A stretch of DNA of 64,000 nt from Flagellimonas meridianipacifica (GTDB lineage: Bacteria > Bacteroidota > Bacteroidia > Flavobacteriales > Flavobacteriaceae): contig NZ_PVYX01000001.1 of NCBI RefSeq assembly GCF_003001695.1, positions 992,001-1,056,000 of the forward strand, written 5' to 3'. Positions 47,211 to 56,342 of the stretch are shown piece after piece (position 1 is the stretch's first letter; the number at the start of each line of letters is the position of its first letter). The position numbers and the translations under genes were made by a program. The notes below the pieces were generated by a model, which did no database searches, was not told the origin of the DNA, and worked only from the letters and a program-made list of their open reading frames with translations.

Positions 47211-48566
47211 GTGATTAAATCTATTTTACCAGTTAGCGAAAGATTTGTAAACATAGGTTTTGTTCAATTATCTTACCTGCTCGCTTTATTTCCATTACTG
47301 CCCTATGGTGCGAGGAGTGCAGTTACTATAATTTGGGCACTTTTAGGTCTAGATTTATACTTAAAGGAAAGGAAGTTAAACCTAGTACAAATAAAAAGAA
47401 ATCGGAAAATTTTTGTTTTTACCATATTACCTTTTGTTTGTTTGTTAACCTCAGTTTTTTATTCTAAAAACTTTGGCGAAGGCTTAGATAAACTAGTTCA
47501 GGTTTCTTCCTTGCTTATTTATCCGCTCATTTTTTTCCTCAACACAAATAAATTTGACAGAAAAAGGCGGGAGAAAATAATAATCATTTTTTGTGTTTCC
47601 GTTGTGCTTTTAGTTACATATCAAATATTGATGTCAATCAATAATAGAACATTCTTATTGGAAGATTTAAGCCAACGTGAGATTCAAAGAAATAATTTAA
47701 GTAGCTATGATACCATAGATGCTGAAATAAAGAATACAATCAAACTTAGAAGATTCCGTAATTATGTGGTCAATCTGGTAAATGTCCATACTACCTATCA
47801 AGGGCTTTGGATATCTTTTGTCTTATTTCTACTTTTTAAACATGTCCCGTCTAAAAAGAACAAAAACAGAATAATTAGGTACACATTACTGATTATTTTA
47901 GGTGGTTTTTTGTTTTTTTGGTTGTTGCTGTTGTCTACTAGGATGCCGATTTTGGCAATACTATTAGGGGGCCTTTTAACAATAATTTTGTTTACAAAAC
48001 TTAGTTGGAAGACATATTTGCTTGCCTTTGGTTTTACAGGTTTTATAGCAATTGGAAGTTACTTGACCGTAGATTCCATTCGTTTGCGTGTAGACGAGGT
48101 GTTCAAGACCAAGTTTGCTCTTCCCAGCAAGGGAAACGACATTGAAACGTACAACTCTACCAATGTGAGAAATGGTGTCTACTATTGCTCATTTAAAGTA
48201 ATTAAAGACGATATTCTTTTTGGTTTAGGTTTGGGGGATGTACAGGATGGACTGGATAATTGCTACAGAAAGGATCTAAAAGCCAAAATTTACCGCTGGA
48301 CTACATACAATACTCACAATCAATATTTGTTTTTCCTATTATCAAGCGGATTTCTTGGCTTAATAGCATTCTTAATTTCTATATATATACAATTTAGGGT
48401 AGCACTGAGAAGAAAATTAAGTCAATACTTCTACTTTTTGACTATAGTCTCGATTGTATTTTTAACAGAAAATGTTTTATTGCGCTCAGATGGATTAATA
48501 TTCTATTCTTTCTTTAGCGCTCTCTTCTTATTCAACTCAGAAATTCTGATAAATGATAATAGTTAA
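47211..48566 (+). CDS. O-antigen ligase/polymerase (Wzy_C-type) membrane protein
   Basis: This 451-residue polytopic protein has a long periplasmic loop (~155-195 and 275-370). Its LLSTRMPILAILLGGLLTI and YNTHNQYLFFLLSSGFLG segments match the O-antigen ligase superfamily (His in NTHNQY). Members either polymerise repeat units or ligate polysaccharide to an acceptor. The start is a GTG 3 nt after the previous stop. It overlaps the next GT gene by 14 nt. Which of the two neighbouring proteins is polymerase and which ligase is not decided by sequence. Confidence 0.8.
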   Translation: MIKSILPVSERFVNIGFVQLSYLLALFPLLPYGARSAVTIIWALLGLDLYLKERKLNLVQIKRNRKIFVFTILPFVCLLTSVFYSKNFGEGLDKLVQVSSLLIYPLIFFLNTNKFDRKRREKIIIIFCVSVVLLVTYQILMSINNRTFLLEDLSQREIQRNNLSSYDTIDAEIKNTIKLRRFRNYVVNLVNVHTTYQGLWISFVLFLLFKHVPSKKNKNRIIRYTLLIILGGFLFFWLLLLSTRMPILAILLGGLLTIILFTKLSWKTYLLAFGFTGFIAIGSYLTVDSIRLRVDEVFKTKFALPSKGNDIETYNSTNVRNGVYYCSFKVIKDDILFGLGLGDVQDGLDNCYRKDLKAKIYRWTTYNTHNQYLFFLLSSGFLGLIAFLISIYIQFRVALRRKLSQYFYFLTIVSIVFLTENVLLRSDGLIFYSFFSALFLFNSEILINDNS

Positions 48567-49602
48567 CGCACGATTTCTTACTCAGCCGGTTACGGGCGTC
48601 CAAAGGTTTGCAATTGAAATTTCGAAGATTATAAAAAAAAGACTGGGGGACAAGGTACATTTTATCACTCATCCAGGAATACTTCATCATAAGTTGGCAG
48701 AAGAATTAAAAGCCGAGGTTATAGGGCTTAACAGAAGCCATATTTGGGAACAGATTGATTTACCACTCTATTTATCTATGAATAAGCGACCGCTCTTGAT
48801 ATCTTTTGGCTACACTGGACCACTTTTCTATCGAAATCAGATAGTTTCAATACATGATATGGCGTTTAAGTACTACAAGGAAACTTTTTCCAAAAGCTTT
48901 TCTTATCTATACAACTTTTTAGTACCCAAAATTGCAAAAAAGTGCCTTCATGTTTTTACAGTAAGCAAGACTGCAAAAAATGAGCTTGCAAAGGAGTTGG
49001 GCATTCCCAAGGAAAAAATAACTGTTGTTTATAATGGCTTGTCAGATGTGTTTAAGACAGGTGGGCAGACAATTACAAATAAAGAAAAATACATATTAAC
49101 AGTGTCTTCTCATCATCCTAGAAAAAATTATCCTAGACTTTTAGAGGCTTTTTCGATGTTGGATAATAAGTCCATCAAGTTATATGTCGTGGGCAATGAA
49201 ATAAAACACTTTTCCAGTAGTATGGACAAATTGAATGATGTTTCTGTTGAGCGAGTAAAATTTTTGACAAATATTTCAGATGAACTTTTATCATCTTATT
49301 ATGAGAATGCAGAACTCTTTGTTTTTCCTAGTTTATATGAAGGATTCGGGATACCTCTTGTCGAAGCTATGGGCATGCGGTTAAAATGTGTAATTTCTGA
49401 TATTCCCGTTTTTAGGGAGATTGCAAAAGAAAATGCAATCTTTGTAAACCCAAAAGATGTAGAATCCATTAAGGAGGGTATTGAGATTGGACTGAAGTTG
49501 GATAAAAATAGGATGTCCTATGACAATATGTCCAGATTCAGCTGGAACACAAGCGCTAACAAGGTTTTAAAACTATTAAATCAAATTGAAAAACAAAATT
49601 AA
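48553..49602 (+). CDS. GT4-type glycosyltransferase
   Basis: This 349-residue protein begins IIVNARFLTQPVTGVQRFA, typical of mannosyl- and related GT4 transferases, with ISIHDMAF-like and VFTVSKTAKNELAKELGI segments. The donor domain includes LTVSSHHPRKNYPRLLEAF and VFPSLYEGFGIPLVEAMG (E-x7-E). The ATG at 48553 lies within the end of the ligase-like gene (14-nt overlap). Donor unknown. Confidence 0.89.
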   Translation: MIIVNARFLTQPVTGVQRFAIEISKIIKKRLGDKVHFITHPGILHHKLAEELKAEVIGLNRSHIWEQIDLPLYLSMNKRPLLISFGYTGPLFYRNQIVSIHDMAFKYYKETFSKSFSYLYNFLVPKIAKKCLHVFTVSKTAKNELAKELGIPKEKITVVYNGLSDVFKTGGQTITNKEKYILTVSSHHPRKNYPRLLEAFSMLDNKSIKLYVVGNEIKHFSSSMDKLNDVSVERVKFLTNISDELLSSYYENAELFVFPSLYEGFGIPLVEAMGMRLKCVISDIPVFREIAKENAIFVNPKDVESIKEGIEIGLKLDKNRMSYDNMSRFSWNTSANKVLKLLNQIEKQN

Positions 49603-50722
49603 GATAATGCATGTTCTAAACTCTGTAGGGGGTGTGGATGTGTCTTTGAGATTGATTTTAGAAAATATTGACCCAGAACAATTTGAGAATGTTGTTGTTC
49701 ATGGAGTAAATGATACTAAAAAACAATATCTTAACAAACACGGCGAGAAATTGAAGGAGTTTAAATTTAGAATTTCACGAGAAATAAATTTATTCAATGA
49801 CCTTCTTGCTCTTTTTAATACCATTAAAATCTTAAAAAAAGAAAAACCTAATTTAGTTCATGCACATAGCGCCAAAGGTGGGATTATAGCTAGGGCAGCG
49901 TCCCTATTTTATAAAACGACCGTTCTTCATACTCCCCAAGCGTATTCTTATTTAAGTGCACCTAGAGGACTCAAGAGAACCATATTCCTTTCCATTGAAA
50001 AGCTTTTCAAAAACTTTAATTCTATTTTGTTAGCATCTTCTAAATCAGAACTTGAAAGAGGAATTAATGAAGTTGGGTATAAGAAGACAAATACTTTGCT
50101 TTTTAACAATTCAATACTTCCTATTGAATTGAATAATAGCGAAATACAACATGTTGTGACTTGGCCCAAAAGTTACATTTGTTCCGTAGGAAGGCCTTCC
50201 TATCAAAAGAACGTTGAAATGATGGTTGAAGTGATAAAATGCGTTAAAGATAAAATACCTTCAATTCATCTTGTTTTAATGGGGATTGGAGAATATAGTC
50301 CAAACGTAAACAGTGTAAAGGAGTTGATTAAAAAGTACGGGTTAGAGAAGAATATTACTTTGGTAAAATGGATAAAAAGAGAAGAAATTTTTAAAATTGT
50401 TTACTCCTCTACGTTATATGTTTCAACTGCAAGATATGAAGGATTGCCATATTCCATTATAGAGAGCTTAGCTTTATCGAAAGCATGTGTTGTAACAGAT
50501 GCAGACGGTAACAGAGATTTGGTAATCGATGGAGAGAACGGGTTCCTTGTTAAGAACAATGACATTCAAAACATGGCAGATAAAATATGTAGACTAATTG
50601 AAGACAAGAAATTAAGAAATGAAATGGAACAGCAATCTTTAAACTTGTTCAATCAAAAGTTTAATATGAGCACTAACATAATACAGTTGGAAAAAATATA
50701 TGAAAAGTTAGCAGTCCGATAA
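49586..50722 (+). CDS. GT4-type glycosyltransferase
   Basis: This 378-residue protein has IKIMHVLNSVGGVDVSLRLI at the N-terminus, LVHAHSAKGGIIARAA, YICSVGRPSYQKNVEMM and the E-x7-E type motif ARYEGLPYSIIESLAL. The family resembles EpsD/CapM-like transferases. The start is uncertain: TTG at 49586 overlaps the previous gene by 17 nt, while ATG 49607 would give a product seven residues shorter that keeps the whole domain. It is the last GT before the initiating transferase. Confidence 0.88.
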   Translation: MKNKIKIMHVLNSVGGVDVSLRLILENIDPEQFENVVVHGVNDTKKQYLNKHGEKLKEFKFRISREINLFNDLLALFNTIKILKKEKPNLVHAHSAKGGIIARAASLFYKTTVLHTPQAYSYLSAPRGLKRTIFLSIEKLFKNFNSILLASSKSELERGINEVGYKKTNTLLFNNSILPIELNNSEIQHVVTWPKSYICSVGRPSYQKNVEMMVEVIKCVKDKIPSIHLVLMGIGEYSPNVNSVKELIKKYGLEKNITLVKWIKREEIFKIVYSSTLYVSTARYEGLPYSIIESLALSKACVVTDADGNRDLVIDGENGFLVKNNDIQNMADKICRLIEDKKLRNEMEQQSLNLFNQKFNMSTNIIQLEKIYEKLAVR

Positions 50723-50863
50723 ATTCAGGAGCCTGTCTTTTTTAATGCCATTAATTTCCATTTAATAGTTCTAGTTTTGTATTGAAAATAAAATGTAAAA
50801 CCGTTAAGCTAAGGTTTTTTGGTTTCATCCTAAAAAAAGAGGGTACTAACTCATTTTTTAAAT

Positions 50864-52216
50864 ATGTTTTTCAGGCAAAAAAGATATTCAGGATTTATTA
50901 TACCTATCTCATACCTTCTTGATTTGTTGATAATAAATCTTTTTGCCTACATGCTTCCCATAAATTTACAGAGGCCGATCTTGTTTCACGGTTACATTTC
51001 GTTAGCTTGGATTATTGTGGCTGTAAAGAACAACTTTTATCGAGTTTACAGATATACAAAAGTTGCACAAATACTGCGATTGATTTTTTCGCAATTCGTT
51101 TTGTTTTTCTTAATTCTTTATGCGTTTATTGGCTTTTTTAAACAACCCGTGATGAGCCGTTTGGCACTAGCACAGTATTTTGTATTTGTTCTATTGGCTG
51201 TGTTCACTTTAAAGTTTATTGGTTATTTGTCACTCATGAATTATCGGAAAAGGGTAAAAGGGAACCTAAGGAATGTGGTGGTAATTGGAAAGAACCGAAA
51301 AACTGACCAACTTGTAAAAGTATTTACTGAAAGAAGGGAGTTTGGTTATAATTTTCTGAAGCAATTCTCTTTAAGTGATAGCAATTTTAGCCTTCAAGAC
51401 TGTTTCAATTATATTTCGCAAAAGGATGTTGATGAAATTTATTGCTCTGTATCCGACTTGGGGAACGATGAATTGGCCGATTTCGTAAACTTTGCGGACA
51501 ATAACTTAAAGACCTTAAAGTTCGTACCGGACAATAAAAATATTTTTTCTAAAAAATTAAAGTTTGAATATTATGATTATATACCTATTCTTTCTTTACG
51601 AGATATTCCTCTTCATATTCCATTAAATTCCTTTTTAAAAAGAAGTTTTGACATTGTGTTCTCTATTTTTGTGATTTTGGGAATTCTTTCTTGGCTTACA
51701 CCTTTATTGGCACTACTAATCTCTCTTGAGTCGAAAGGGCCAGTTTTCTTTAGGCAGACCAGAAACGGCATTGATAATAGGGAGTTTTATTGTTATAAAT
51801 TTCGCTCTATGGCACCAAACGGAAATGCCGATGATTCACAAGCCACTAAAAATGATATGAGAGTTACTAAGGTAGGGAGATTTATTAGAGCAACTAGTAT
51901 AGACGAATTGCCTCAATTTTATAATGTACTTTTTGGCACTATGTCTGTGGTCGGACCCAGACCTCACATGGTAAAGCATACCAATGAATATTCCGATAGA
52001 GTAGATAAATACATGGTAAGGCACTTTGTAAAACCTGGAATCACTGGTTTAGCACAAGTAAAAGGATATAGAGGAGAAATTGAGAGTCAGTTCGACATAC
52101 AGAATAGAATTAAGCTAGATATCTTTTATGTGGAAAACTGGTCCATGTTTTTAGATTTTAAAATTATCGTTCAAACCATAATAAATGCCCTTAGGGGTGA
52201 AGCTAAAGCATATTGA
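50864..52216 (+). CDS. Polyprenyl-phosphate sugar phosphotransferase (WcaJ-type initiating enzyme)
   Basis: Transfers a sugar-1-phosphate to undecaprenyl phosphate, the first step of repeat-unit synthesis. The 450-residue protein has about four N-terminal helices, a central CoA-binding-like region, a fifth helix (IVFSIFVILGILSWLTPLL, ~270-290) and the bacterial sugar-transferase domain. This domain carries PVFFRQTRNG, YKFRSM, SIDELPQFYNVLFGTMS, VVGPRPHM and FVKPGITGLAQVKGYRGE. It follows a 141-bp gap after the GT cluster and is 3 nt before the UDP-glucuronate decarboxylase gene. The likely sugar is hexose, unproven. Confidence 0.92.
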   Translation: MFFRQKRYSGFIIPISYLLDLLIINLFAYMLPINLQRPILFHGYISLAWIIVAVKNNFYRVYRYTKVAQILRLIFSQFVLFFLILYAFIGFFKQPVMSRLALAQYFVFVLLAVFTLKFIGYLSLMNYRKRVKGNLRNVVVIGKNRKTDQLVKVFTERREFGYNFLKQFSLSDSNFSLQDCFNYISQKDVDEIYCSVSDLGNDELADFVNFADNNLKTLKFVPDNKNIFSKKLKFEYYDYIPILSLRDIPLHIPLNSFLKRSFDIVFSIFVILGILSWLTPLLALLISLESKGPVFFRQTRNGIDNREFYCYKFRSMAPNGNADDSQATKNDMRVTKVGRFIRATSIDELPQFYNVLFGTMSVVGPRPHMVKHTNEYSDRVDKYMVRHFVKPGITGLAQVKGYRGEIESQFDIQNRIKLDIFYVENWSMFLDFKIIVQTIINALRGEAKAY

Positions 52217-52219
52217 TTT

Positions 52220-53197
52220 ATGAAAAAAACCTTAATTACAGGAGCAGCGGGATTCCTTGGGTCGCACCTTTGTGACCGTTTCATTGCTGAAGGACACCAC
52301 GTAATTGGTATGGATAACCTGATAACAGGCGATCTCAAGAATATTGAACATCTATTTCCCCTGGAAAATTTTGAGTTCCATCACCATGATGTATCCACTT
52401 TTGTACATGTAGGCGGAGATTTGGATTACATTCTGCACTTCGCTTCTCCCGCTAGCCCGATAGATTACTTAAAAATTCCTATTGAAACTTTGAAGGTGGG
52501 CTCCCTTGGAACTCTGAATCTATTAGGGTTGGCCATGAATAAAAACGCCCGAATCTTAGTGGCCTCCACCTCAGAAGTCTATGGAGATCCGTTGGTTCAC
52601 CCGCAAAACGAGGATTATTATGGTAACGTAAGTCCAATAGGGCCCAGAGGAGTATACGACGAGGCCAAACGCTTTATGGAGTCCATTACCATGGCATATC
52701 ATCGCCATCATGGTTTGGATACACGTATTGTGCGTATTTTCAACACCTATGGTTCTCGTATGAGATTGAATGATGGTCGTGTGGTGCCAGCATTCATAGG
52801 TCAGGCGTTAAGAGGTCAGGATTTGACTGTTTTTGGGGATGGTTCCCAAACCCGTTCATTTACTTATATCGATGATCAGGTTGAAGGTATTTATCGTTTG
52901 TTGATGAGTGACTACGTGGAACCTATCAACATAGGTAACCCGGATGAGACTACAATTTTGGAGTTTGCCGAGGAAATTATAAAGTTAACAGGGACAGACC
53001 AAAAAATTATTTTCAAGCCGCTTCCACAAGATGACCCGTTGCAAAGACAACCTGACATTTCTCGAGCTAAAGAGATTCTGGATTGGGAGCCCAGGGTTCC
53101 ACGCTCAGAAGGATTGAAACAAGTGTACGAGTACTTCAAATCCCTATCTGAAGAAGAGCTTTGGAAAGCACATCGGGATTTTTCAAATAACAAATAA
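52220..53197 (+). CDS. UDP-glucuronate decarboxylase-like NAD-dependent epimerase/dehydratase
   Basis: Converts UDP-glucuronate to UDP-xylose in the UXS family. The 325-residue protein carries the Rossmann motif [12 protein letters not shown] (~8-19), [14 protein letters not shown], the catalytic YDEAK (Tyr/Lys) preceded by [11 protein letters not shown], and [10 protein letters not shown] with [13 protein letters not shown]. Residues [10 protein letters not shown] are typical of UXS. It supplies an activated sugar for the locus upstream. It starts 3 nt after the sugar transferase stop and marks the downstream end of the polysaccharide region; purD follows with its own promoter-like element. 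Confidence 0.9.
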   Translation: MKKTLITGAAGFLGSHLCDRFIAEGHHVIGMDNLITGDLKNIEHLFPLENFEFHHHDVSTFVHVGGDLDYILHFASPASPIDYLKIPIETLKVGSLGTLNLLGLAMNKNARILVASTSEVYGDPLVHPQNEDYYGNVSPIGPRGVYDEAKRFMESITMAYHRHHGLDTRIVRIFNTYGSRMRLNDGRVVPAFIGQALRGQDLTVFGDGSQTRSFTYIDDQVEGIYRLLMSDYVEPINIGNPDETTILEFAEEIIKLTGTDQKIIFKPLPQDDPLQRQPDISRAKEILDWEPRVPRSEGLKQVYEYFKSLSEEELWKAHRDFSNNK

Positions 53198-53216
53198 AGA
53201 AATTCGTTCCAAAGCG

Positions 53217-53224
53217 TATTTTTG
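53217..53224 (+). promoter_or_regulatory. Bacteroidota-type -7 element (TATTTTTG) for purD
   Basis: Matches TAnnTTTG and lies 15 nt before ATG 53240. It overlaps the TTG at 53222, arguing against that alternative start. Confidence 0.5.
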
Positions 53225-53239
53225 CCAAAAATACTTTTG

Positions 53240-54511
53240 ATGAACATCCTAGTCCTTGGTTCCGGTGGACGCGAACACACCATTGCGCACAAAATTTCCC
53301 AAAGTCCGTTGCTCAAATCACTTTTTGTAGCCCCTGGAAATGCCGGTACGGCTCAAATTGCAAACAATGTTGCTATTGGGGTCAATGATTTTGAGGAAAT
53401 TAAATTGCTAGTTCTAAAAGAACAAATAGAGTTGGTGGTGGTGGGACCGGAAGACCCATTGGTCAACGGTATCCATGACTTCTTTTTGAATGACCCAGAG
53501 ATTAAGCATGTGAAAATCATTGGACCTCAGAAGGCTGCAGCCACTTTGGAGGGAAGTAAGGAGTTTGCCAAAAGGTTTATGATGGACCATGGTATACCCA
53601 CTGCAGCATATCAAAGTTTTACCTCGGACAAATTGGATGAAGGATTTCAGTTTTTGGAAAGCTTAAATCCACCCTACGTGCTTAAGGCAGACGGACTGGC
53701 CGCTGGAAAAGGGGTTTTGATTCTTAATGATTTGGAAGTTGCCAAAAAAGAACTTAAATCCATGTTGATGGATGCCAAATTTGGGTATGCCAGCAGTACT
53801 GTTGTGATTGAAGAATTCTTAGACGGAATTGAATTGAGCTGTTTCGTGTTGACCGATGGGGAGAATTATAAAATACTTCCCACGGCTAAAGACTATAAAC
53901 GAATTGGAGAAGGGGATACTGGTCTTAACACTGGAGGTATGGGCGCCATTTCCCCAGTTCCTTTTGCAGATGTAGATTTTATGCAGAAAATAGAGGAACA
54001 AATTGTTAAACCAACCATAAATGGCCTAAAAAAGGACAACCTACCCTATGTAGGATTCATTTTTATCGGGTTGATTAAAGTGGGTGATGCACCCAAAGTA
54101 ATCGAATACAATGTTCGTATGGGCGACCCAGAAACTGAAGTGGTCATTCCAAGAATAAAAAATGATTTTGTTGAGTTGCTTCAAGCAATGGCCGCTGGAA
54201 AACTTGATGAGGTTGAATTGGAAATTGATAAAAGAACCGCTACAACGGTAATGGCAGTCTCAAGAGGTTATCCTGAGGCTTATGAAAAAGGTAAAACCAT
54301 TACGGGTATTGAAAAGGTAAAGAATGCCACCGTTTTTCATGCAGGAACTAAATGGGAGAATGGACAGGTGGTTACAAACGGAGGTCGCGTAATTGCCATT
54401 ACTTCCTTTGGTAAGGATTATAAAGAAGCATTAGAGAATTCCTATCAAAATATGGAGAAACTCCATTTTGAAGGAATCTATTATAGAAAAGACTTAGGGT
54501 TTGACCTATAG
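53240..54511 (+). CDS. purD: Phosphoribosylamine-glycine ligase (GAR synthetase)
   Basis: ATP-grasp enzyme of purine synthesis that joins phosphoribosylamine and glycine. It has 423 residues from ATG 53240. The N-terminus ILVLGSGGREHTIAHK is diagnostic. VVVGPEDPLVNGI, GPQKAAATLEGSKEFAKRFM, YVLKADGLAAGKGVLI, NTGGMGAISPVP and EYNVRMGDPETEVV complete the family set. A TATTTTTG element 15 nt upstream indicates a separate transcript from the sugar genes. The last 6 nt overlap the end of the converging DUF6341-type gene. Confidence 0.97.
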   Translation: MNILVLGSGGREHTIAHKISQSPLLKSLFVAPGNAGTAQIANNVAIGVNDFEEIKLLVLKEQIELVVVGPEDPLVNGIHDFFLNDPEIKHVKIIGPQKAAATLEGSKEFAKRFMMDHGIPTAAYQSFTSDKLDEGFQFLESLNPPYVLKADGLAAGKGVLILNDLEVAKKELKSMLMDAKFGYASSTVVIEEFLDGIELSCFVLTDGENYKILPTAKDYKRIGEGDTGLNTGGMGAISPVPFADVDFMQKIEEQIVKPTINGLKKDNLPYVGFIFIGLIKVGDAPKVIEYNVRMGDPETEVVIPRIKNDFVELLQAMAAGKLDEVELEIDKRTATTVMAVSRGYPEAYEKGKTITGIEKVKNATVFHAGTKWENGQVVTNGGRVIAITSFGKDYKEALENSYQNMEKLHFEGIYYRKDLGFDL

Positions 54512-54727
54512 GTAAGAGTGGGAGCTGATGCTTTTATCTTCCTCTCCTCTTGAGTCAAAAATCTTCAACTGCTGCATCCAATACAGCATGGCTATAAAGC
54601 CAACAATGAAAAATACCCAGTTAATGGAGTTGGCGGCCCACCAACTTTCCATGAAACGAAAAAAGTCATATGGGGCAAAAAGCACATTTACAAATAAGTC
54701 CTCAATGCCGTAAAAAAACTTGCTCAT
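54506..54727 (-). CDS. Small membrane protein, DUF6341-type
   Basis: This 73-residue protein has one strong transmembrane helix (SINWVFFIVGFIAMLYWM) preceded by an amphipathic, Trp/Phe-rich segment (LFVNVLFAPYDFFRFMESWW). I recall the family as DUF6341 of Flavobacteriaceae, unverified and of unknown function. The minus-strand promoter element TATTTTTG lies 20 nt upstream. Its 3' end overlaps purD by 6 nt in convergent orientation. Confidence 0.72.
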   Translation of the reverse strand: MSKFFYGIEDLFVNVLFAPYDFFRFMESWWAANSINWVFFIVGFIAMLYWMQQLKIFDSRGEEDKSISSHSYL

Positions 54728-54746
54728 CTTAGCTATATTTACCCTG

Positions 54747-54754
54747 CAAAAATA
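54747..54754 (-). promoter_or_regulatory. Bacteroidota-type -7 element (TATTTTTG) for the small DUF6341-type gene
   Basis: On the minus strand it matches TAnnTTTG, 20 nt upstream of ATG 54727. It lies in the 39-bp region divergent from the DUF6427-type gene. Confidence 0.5.
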
Positions 54755-54766
54755 GCAAAACCAAAA

Positions 54767-55696
54767 ATGATTTCAAGTTTTTTTAGTAAAACAAAACCCA
54801 TAAATTATGTGGTTCTGTCCACATTCTTGGTTTTGTTCTTTTTGTTATATGGGATTTATGGACCAGTTACGTCAATCTTTGGAGATAACTATGCTTTGAA
54901 CTTTCTGGTTTTGGCAGCTTTGGTAATTGAGATGCTAATTGTCAATGAAATCATCCGTAGGGAAAAAGTCACCGGATTTAGTTCGTTTGCTATGTTGTTT
55001 TTTGTAATGTTTTTGGTGGTTTTTCCCGAAAGCATGACGGATACCAATGTGGTTTTCTGTAATTTTTTTTTACTGTTGGCGCTCTGGCGCTTGTTGGCCA
55101 TTAAGACAATTAAAAATGTAAAGCACAAGATTTTTGATGCCTCTCTTTTTATTGGTATTGCTAGCCTATTTGTAGATTGGTCACTTATCTTTCTAACCCT
55201 GGTATTTTTGGTGATTAATTTATATGATCGGGCAACTTTCAAGAATTGGTTTATCCCCTTTGTGGCCATAATCACCCTGGGTATATTGACCATAACATCG
55301 TTTCACCTTTATGACAACCTCATTTTTTTAAAGGAACATTATCGGTTTCAGATGAACTTTTTAAGTGAGGACTTCAAGCGATTTGAAATGATAAAATCCA
55401 TAGTTTTTGTTTTCATTTCATTAGTAGTGATGACTTTGGTTTTTTTGAAGCTGAGACAAAGGGGAAGCGGAAAACTACTGGCCCTGCGTATTCTTTTCTT
55501 TTCTTTTTTATTGGCTTCTGTTATACTACTTGTTAGCGTAAAGGGAGAAAGAGCCGCACTCCTTGGGTTTTTCCCAGTTTCCGTGTTTATCACCAATTAC
55601 CTAGAGAGCTTTGAACAAAACAGATATAAAGAAGTTGCCATTGTCATTTTATTGTTTCTTCCTTTTTTCATTCTTGGAGTTCAATTGAGTTCGTAA
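54767..55696 (+). CDS. Polytopic membrane protein, DUF6427-type
   Basis: This 309-residue protein has about eight or nine hydrophobic segments and starts MISSFFSKTKPINYVVLSTF. Notable conserved-looking parts are EIIRREKVTGFSSFAMLFFV and NLYDRATFKNWFIPFVA. I recall the family as DUF6427, unverified. No function is known to me. Its neighbours, a small membrane protein and GT9/DUF4254 genes, hint at envelope biology. It is divergent from the DUF6341-type gene. Confidence 0.75.
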   Translation: MISSFFSKTKPINYVVLSTFLVLFFLLYGIYGPVTSIFGDNYALNFLVLAALVIEMLIVNEIIRREKVTGFSSFAMLFFVMFLVVFPESMTDTNVVFCNFFLLLALWRLLAIKTIKNVKHKIFDASLFIGIASLFVDWSLIFLTLVFLVINLYDRATFKNWFIPFVAIITLGILTITSFHLYDNLIFLKEHYRFQMNFLSEDFKRFEMIKSIVFVFISLVVMTLVFLKLRQRGSGKLLALRILFFSFLLASVILLVSVKGERAALLGFFPVSVFITNYLESFEQNRYKEVAIVILLFLPFFILGVQLSS

Positions 55697-55708
55697 ATCT
55701 GAAAGCAA

Positions 55709-55716
55709 TATCTTTG
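55709..55716 (+). promoter_or_regulatory. Bacteroidota-type -7 element (TATCTTTG) for the DUF4254 gene
   Basis: Matches TAnnTTTG and lies 17 nt before ATG 55734, directly downstream of the DUF6427-type stop. Confidence 0.5.
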
Positions 55717-55733
55717 CGAAAAGAACGGAAAGC

Positions 55734-56342
55734 ATGCTTTTTACTACATTGGCCAATACTATTTTTGAGGAAAGCATAAACACCTATCACATTAAGGACG
55801 ATGTTTATCAGGATTTCAGCAATCCGTATCCAAAGGATACAATAGAACATTTGCTATATAGAAAGAATTGGATAGATACGGTCCAATGGCATTACGAAGA
55901 TATTATCCGTGACCCCAACATTGACCCTGTGGCCGCATTGGATTTAAAACGAAAAATTGACGCCAGTAATCAGGACCGTACGGATTTGGTAGAGTATATT
56001 GACAGTTACTTTTTAAAAAAATACCAATCGGTTGAGGTCTCGAAAGACGCTACTATAAACACGGAGAGCCCGGCCTGGGCCATAGATCGACTCTCTATTT
56101 TGGCCTTGAAAATTTATCATATGCAAGAGGAGGCCAATAGAACGGATGCTTCCCCAGAACATATCCTAAAGTGCAATACCAAATTGGAAGTGCTTTTGGA
56201 ACAACGCAAAGATCTTTCTTCAGCGATTGACCAACTTCTTGCCGATATTGAAGCGGGGAACAAGTACATGAAAGTCTACAAGCAGATGAAAATGTACAAT
56301 GATGATGAATTAAACCCGGTTTTGCGTGGACAAAAAGAATAG
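55734..56342 (+). CDS. DUF4254 family protein
   Basis: This 202-residue, mostly helical soluble protein contains LLYRKNWIDTVQWHYEDIIRDPNIDP and SLDLKRKIDASNQ-like helices (here ALDLKRKIDASNQDRTDLVE). DUF4254 proteins commonly sit beside glycosyltransferase 9 genes in Bacteroidota and are thought to belong to lipopolysaccharide core biosynthesis, though no activity is known. The GT9 gene starts within its last codons (17-nt overlap), so the two are translationally coupled. Confidence 0.85.
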   Translation: MLFTTLANTIFEESINTYHIKDDVYQDFSNPYPKDTIEHLLYRKNWIDTVQWHYEDIIRDPNIDPVAALDLKRKIDASNQDRTDLVEYIDSYFLKKYQSVEVSKDATINTESPAWAIDRLSILALKIYHMQEEANRTDASPEHILKCNTKLEVLLEQRKDLSSAIDQLLADIEAGNKYMKVYKQMKMYNDDELNPVLRGQKE

